64,000 nucleotides of DNA, from positions 62,001-126,000 of the forward strand of contig NZ_MSQD01000003.1 in assembly GCF_002102475.1 (NCBI RefSeq), written 5' to 3'. The translations under genes and the position numbers were made by a program. Position 1 is the first letter of the stretch. Each line of letters starts with the position of its first letter. The notes beneath the pieces were generated by a model. That model worked only from the letters and a program-made list of their open reading frames with translations, was not told the DNA's origin and ran no database searches. Positions 63,730-64,000 of this stretch are shown in pieces. Origin of the DNA: Thermoanaerobacterium sp. PSU-2. Its GTDB lineage: Bacteria > Bacillota > Thermoanaerobacteria > Thermoanaerobacterales > Thermoanaerobacteraceae.

Positions 63730-64000
63730 TCATATCCAAAAATCATTAAACCAGTCTTTTATTTTTGACAATACCCCACTTTTCTTTTGGTCCCTTTCTT
63801 TCGGAACCTCAACTTGCTTTTTATATAGATACTTTCGGTTTGCAAAAACATATTTGACGATTCCTACTGCAGTTGAATATACAGGCGTAGAAACTCCAAT
63901 AGCATTAGGCAAACCTAATCTTACATTTTTACCCAAAATACTCTCTGCTAAATCCAGACTGCCTTTTATAAAAGATATTCCGCCTCCTGTTATTACAATA
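63730..64000 (-). CDS. ftsA: Cell division protein FtsA (5' part cut by window edge)
   Basis: The visible 89 C-terminal codons begin IVITGGGISFIKGSLDLAESILGKNVRLGLP, written here only to position; the short VITGGG is the actin-fold phosphate/adenosine motif of FtsA. The tail ends with a basic-aromatic helix (KIKDWFNDFW), the membrane-targeting helix of FtsA. Most of the gene is outside the window. It is directly upstream of ftsZ. Confidence 0.88.
   Translation of the reverse strand, partial: IVITGGGISFIKGSLDLAESILGKNVRLGLPNAIGVSTPVYSTAVGIVKYVFANRKYLYKKQVEVPKERDQKKSGVLSKIKDWFNDFWI

Overview
The window looks like a contiguous chromosomal segment of a low-GC, Gram-positive, endospore-forming anaerobe of the Clostridia, most like Thermoanaerobacterium or Thermoanaerobacter. 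The genus is an inference. Seen directly are AT-rich DNA, strong GGAGG-type ribosome binding sites with many GTG and TTG starts, and sporulation genes (spoIIGA, sigE, sigG, ymxH-type, spoIVA, spoIIP, bofA, sspI). A flavo-diiron protein, an iron-sulfur serine dehydratase and a fused FGAM synthase point the same way. I see no insertion sequence, prophage, CRISPR array or rRNA. There is one tRNA (Pro, GGG anticodon).

Layout. 1-8.4 kb: a truncated LigB/AMMECR1-type protein, a MerR regulator with a drug-efflux MFS pump, purL, and a SpeA-like decarboxylase with a structured leader. 8.4-14.6 kb: a two-component system with a small SHOCT protein, a thiol-redox group (trxA, resA-like, ccdA) under CsoR/CstR-like operators, and nagB with a ROK repressor. 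14.8-16.8 kb: four unrecognised small exported or membrane proteins. 16.8-18.6 kb: a manganese riboswitch with a GDT1-type exporter, and a c-di-AMP riboswitch with a LysM/SleB hydrolase. 18.7-26.1 kb: an aromatic amino acid operon (aroB-pheA-aroF-tyrA-aroA) running into a second two-component system and a tiny zinc ribbon. 26.3-32.0 kb: a tightly packed run zwf-cyclase-75 aa protein-pepF-sdaAB-sdaAA. 32.2-41.9 kb: mixed housekeeping genes (flavo-diiron protein, permease, sspI, bofA, uppP, macrodomain, GDPD, B12/radical SAM protein, M48 protease). 42.0-50.8 kb: tRNA-Pro, spoIVA, gpsA, plsY, der, DUF512, two DUF3189 paralogues, spoIIP, DUF1614. 50.9-59.0 kb: a phosphate regulon phoP-phoR-pstS-MCP-pstC-pstA-pstB-phoU. 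59.1-64.0 kb: nrdR, ymxH-type, sigG, sigE, spoIIGA, ftsZ and the end of ftsA, the order usual for spore-forming Clostridia.

How it works together. Several promoters can be read with their operators. Two arrays of TTAACA-like boxes at exact 11-bp spacing lie before pstS and before pstC, fitting control by the PhoP-PhoR pair encoded just upstream. A chemoreceptor gene sits between pstS and pstC. The first two-component system has the same 20-bp operator, in the same geometry, before its own regulator gene and before the SHOCT gene, which suggests autoregulation. The trxA and ccdA promoters share a C-rich/G-rich palindrome downstream of the -10 box.

The least explained parts are the four-gene exported-protein cluster at 14.8-16.8 kb, the decarboxylase leader with an overlapping short ORF, the chemoreceptor inside the pst operon, the stand-alone zinc ribbon, and the DUF3189 pair. 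I found no clear undescribed multi-gene defence or secretion system.
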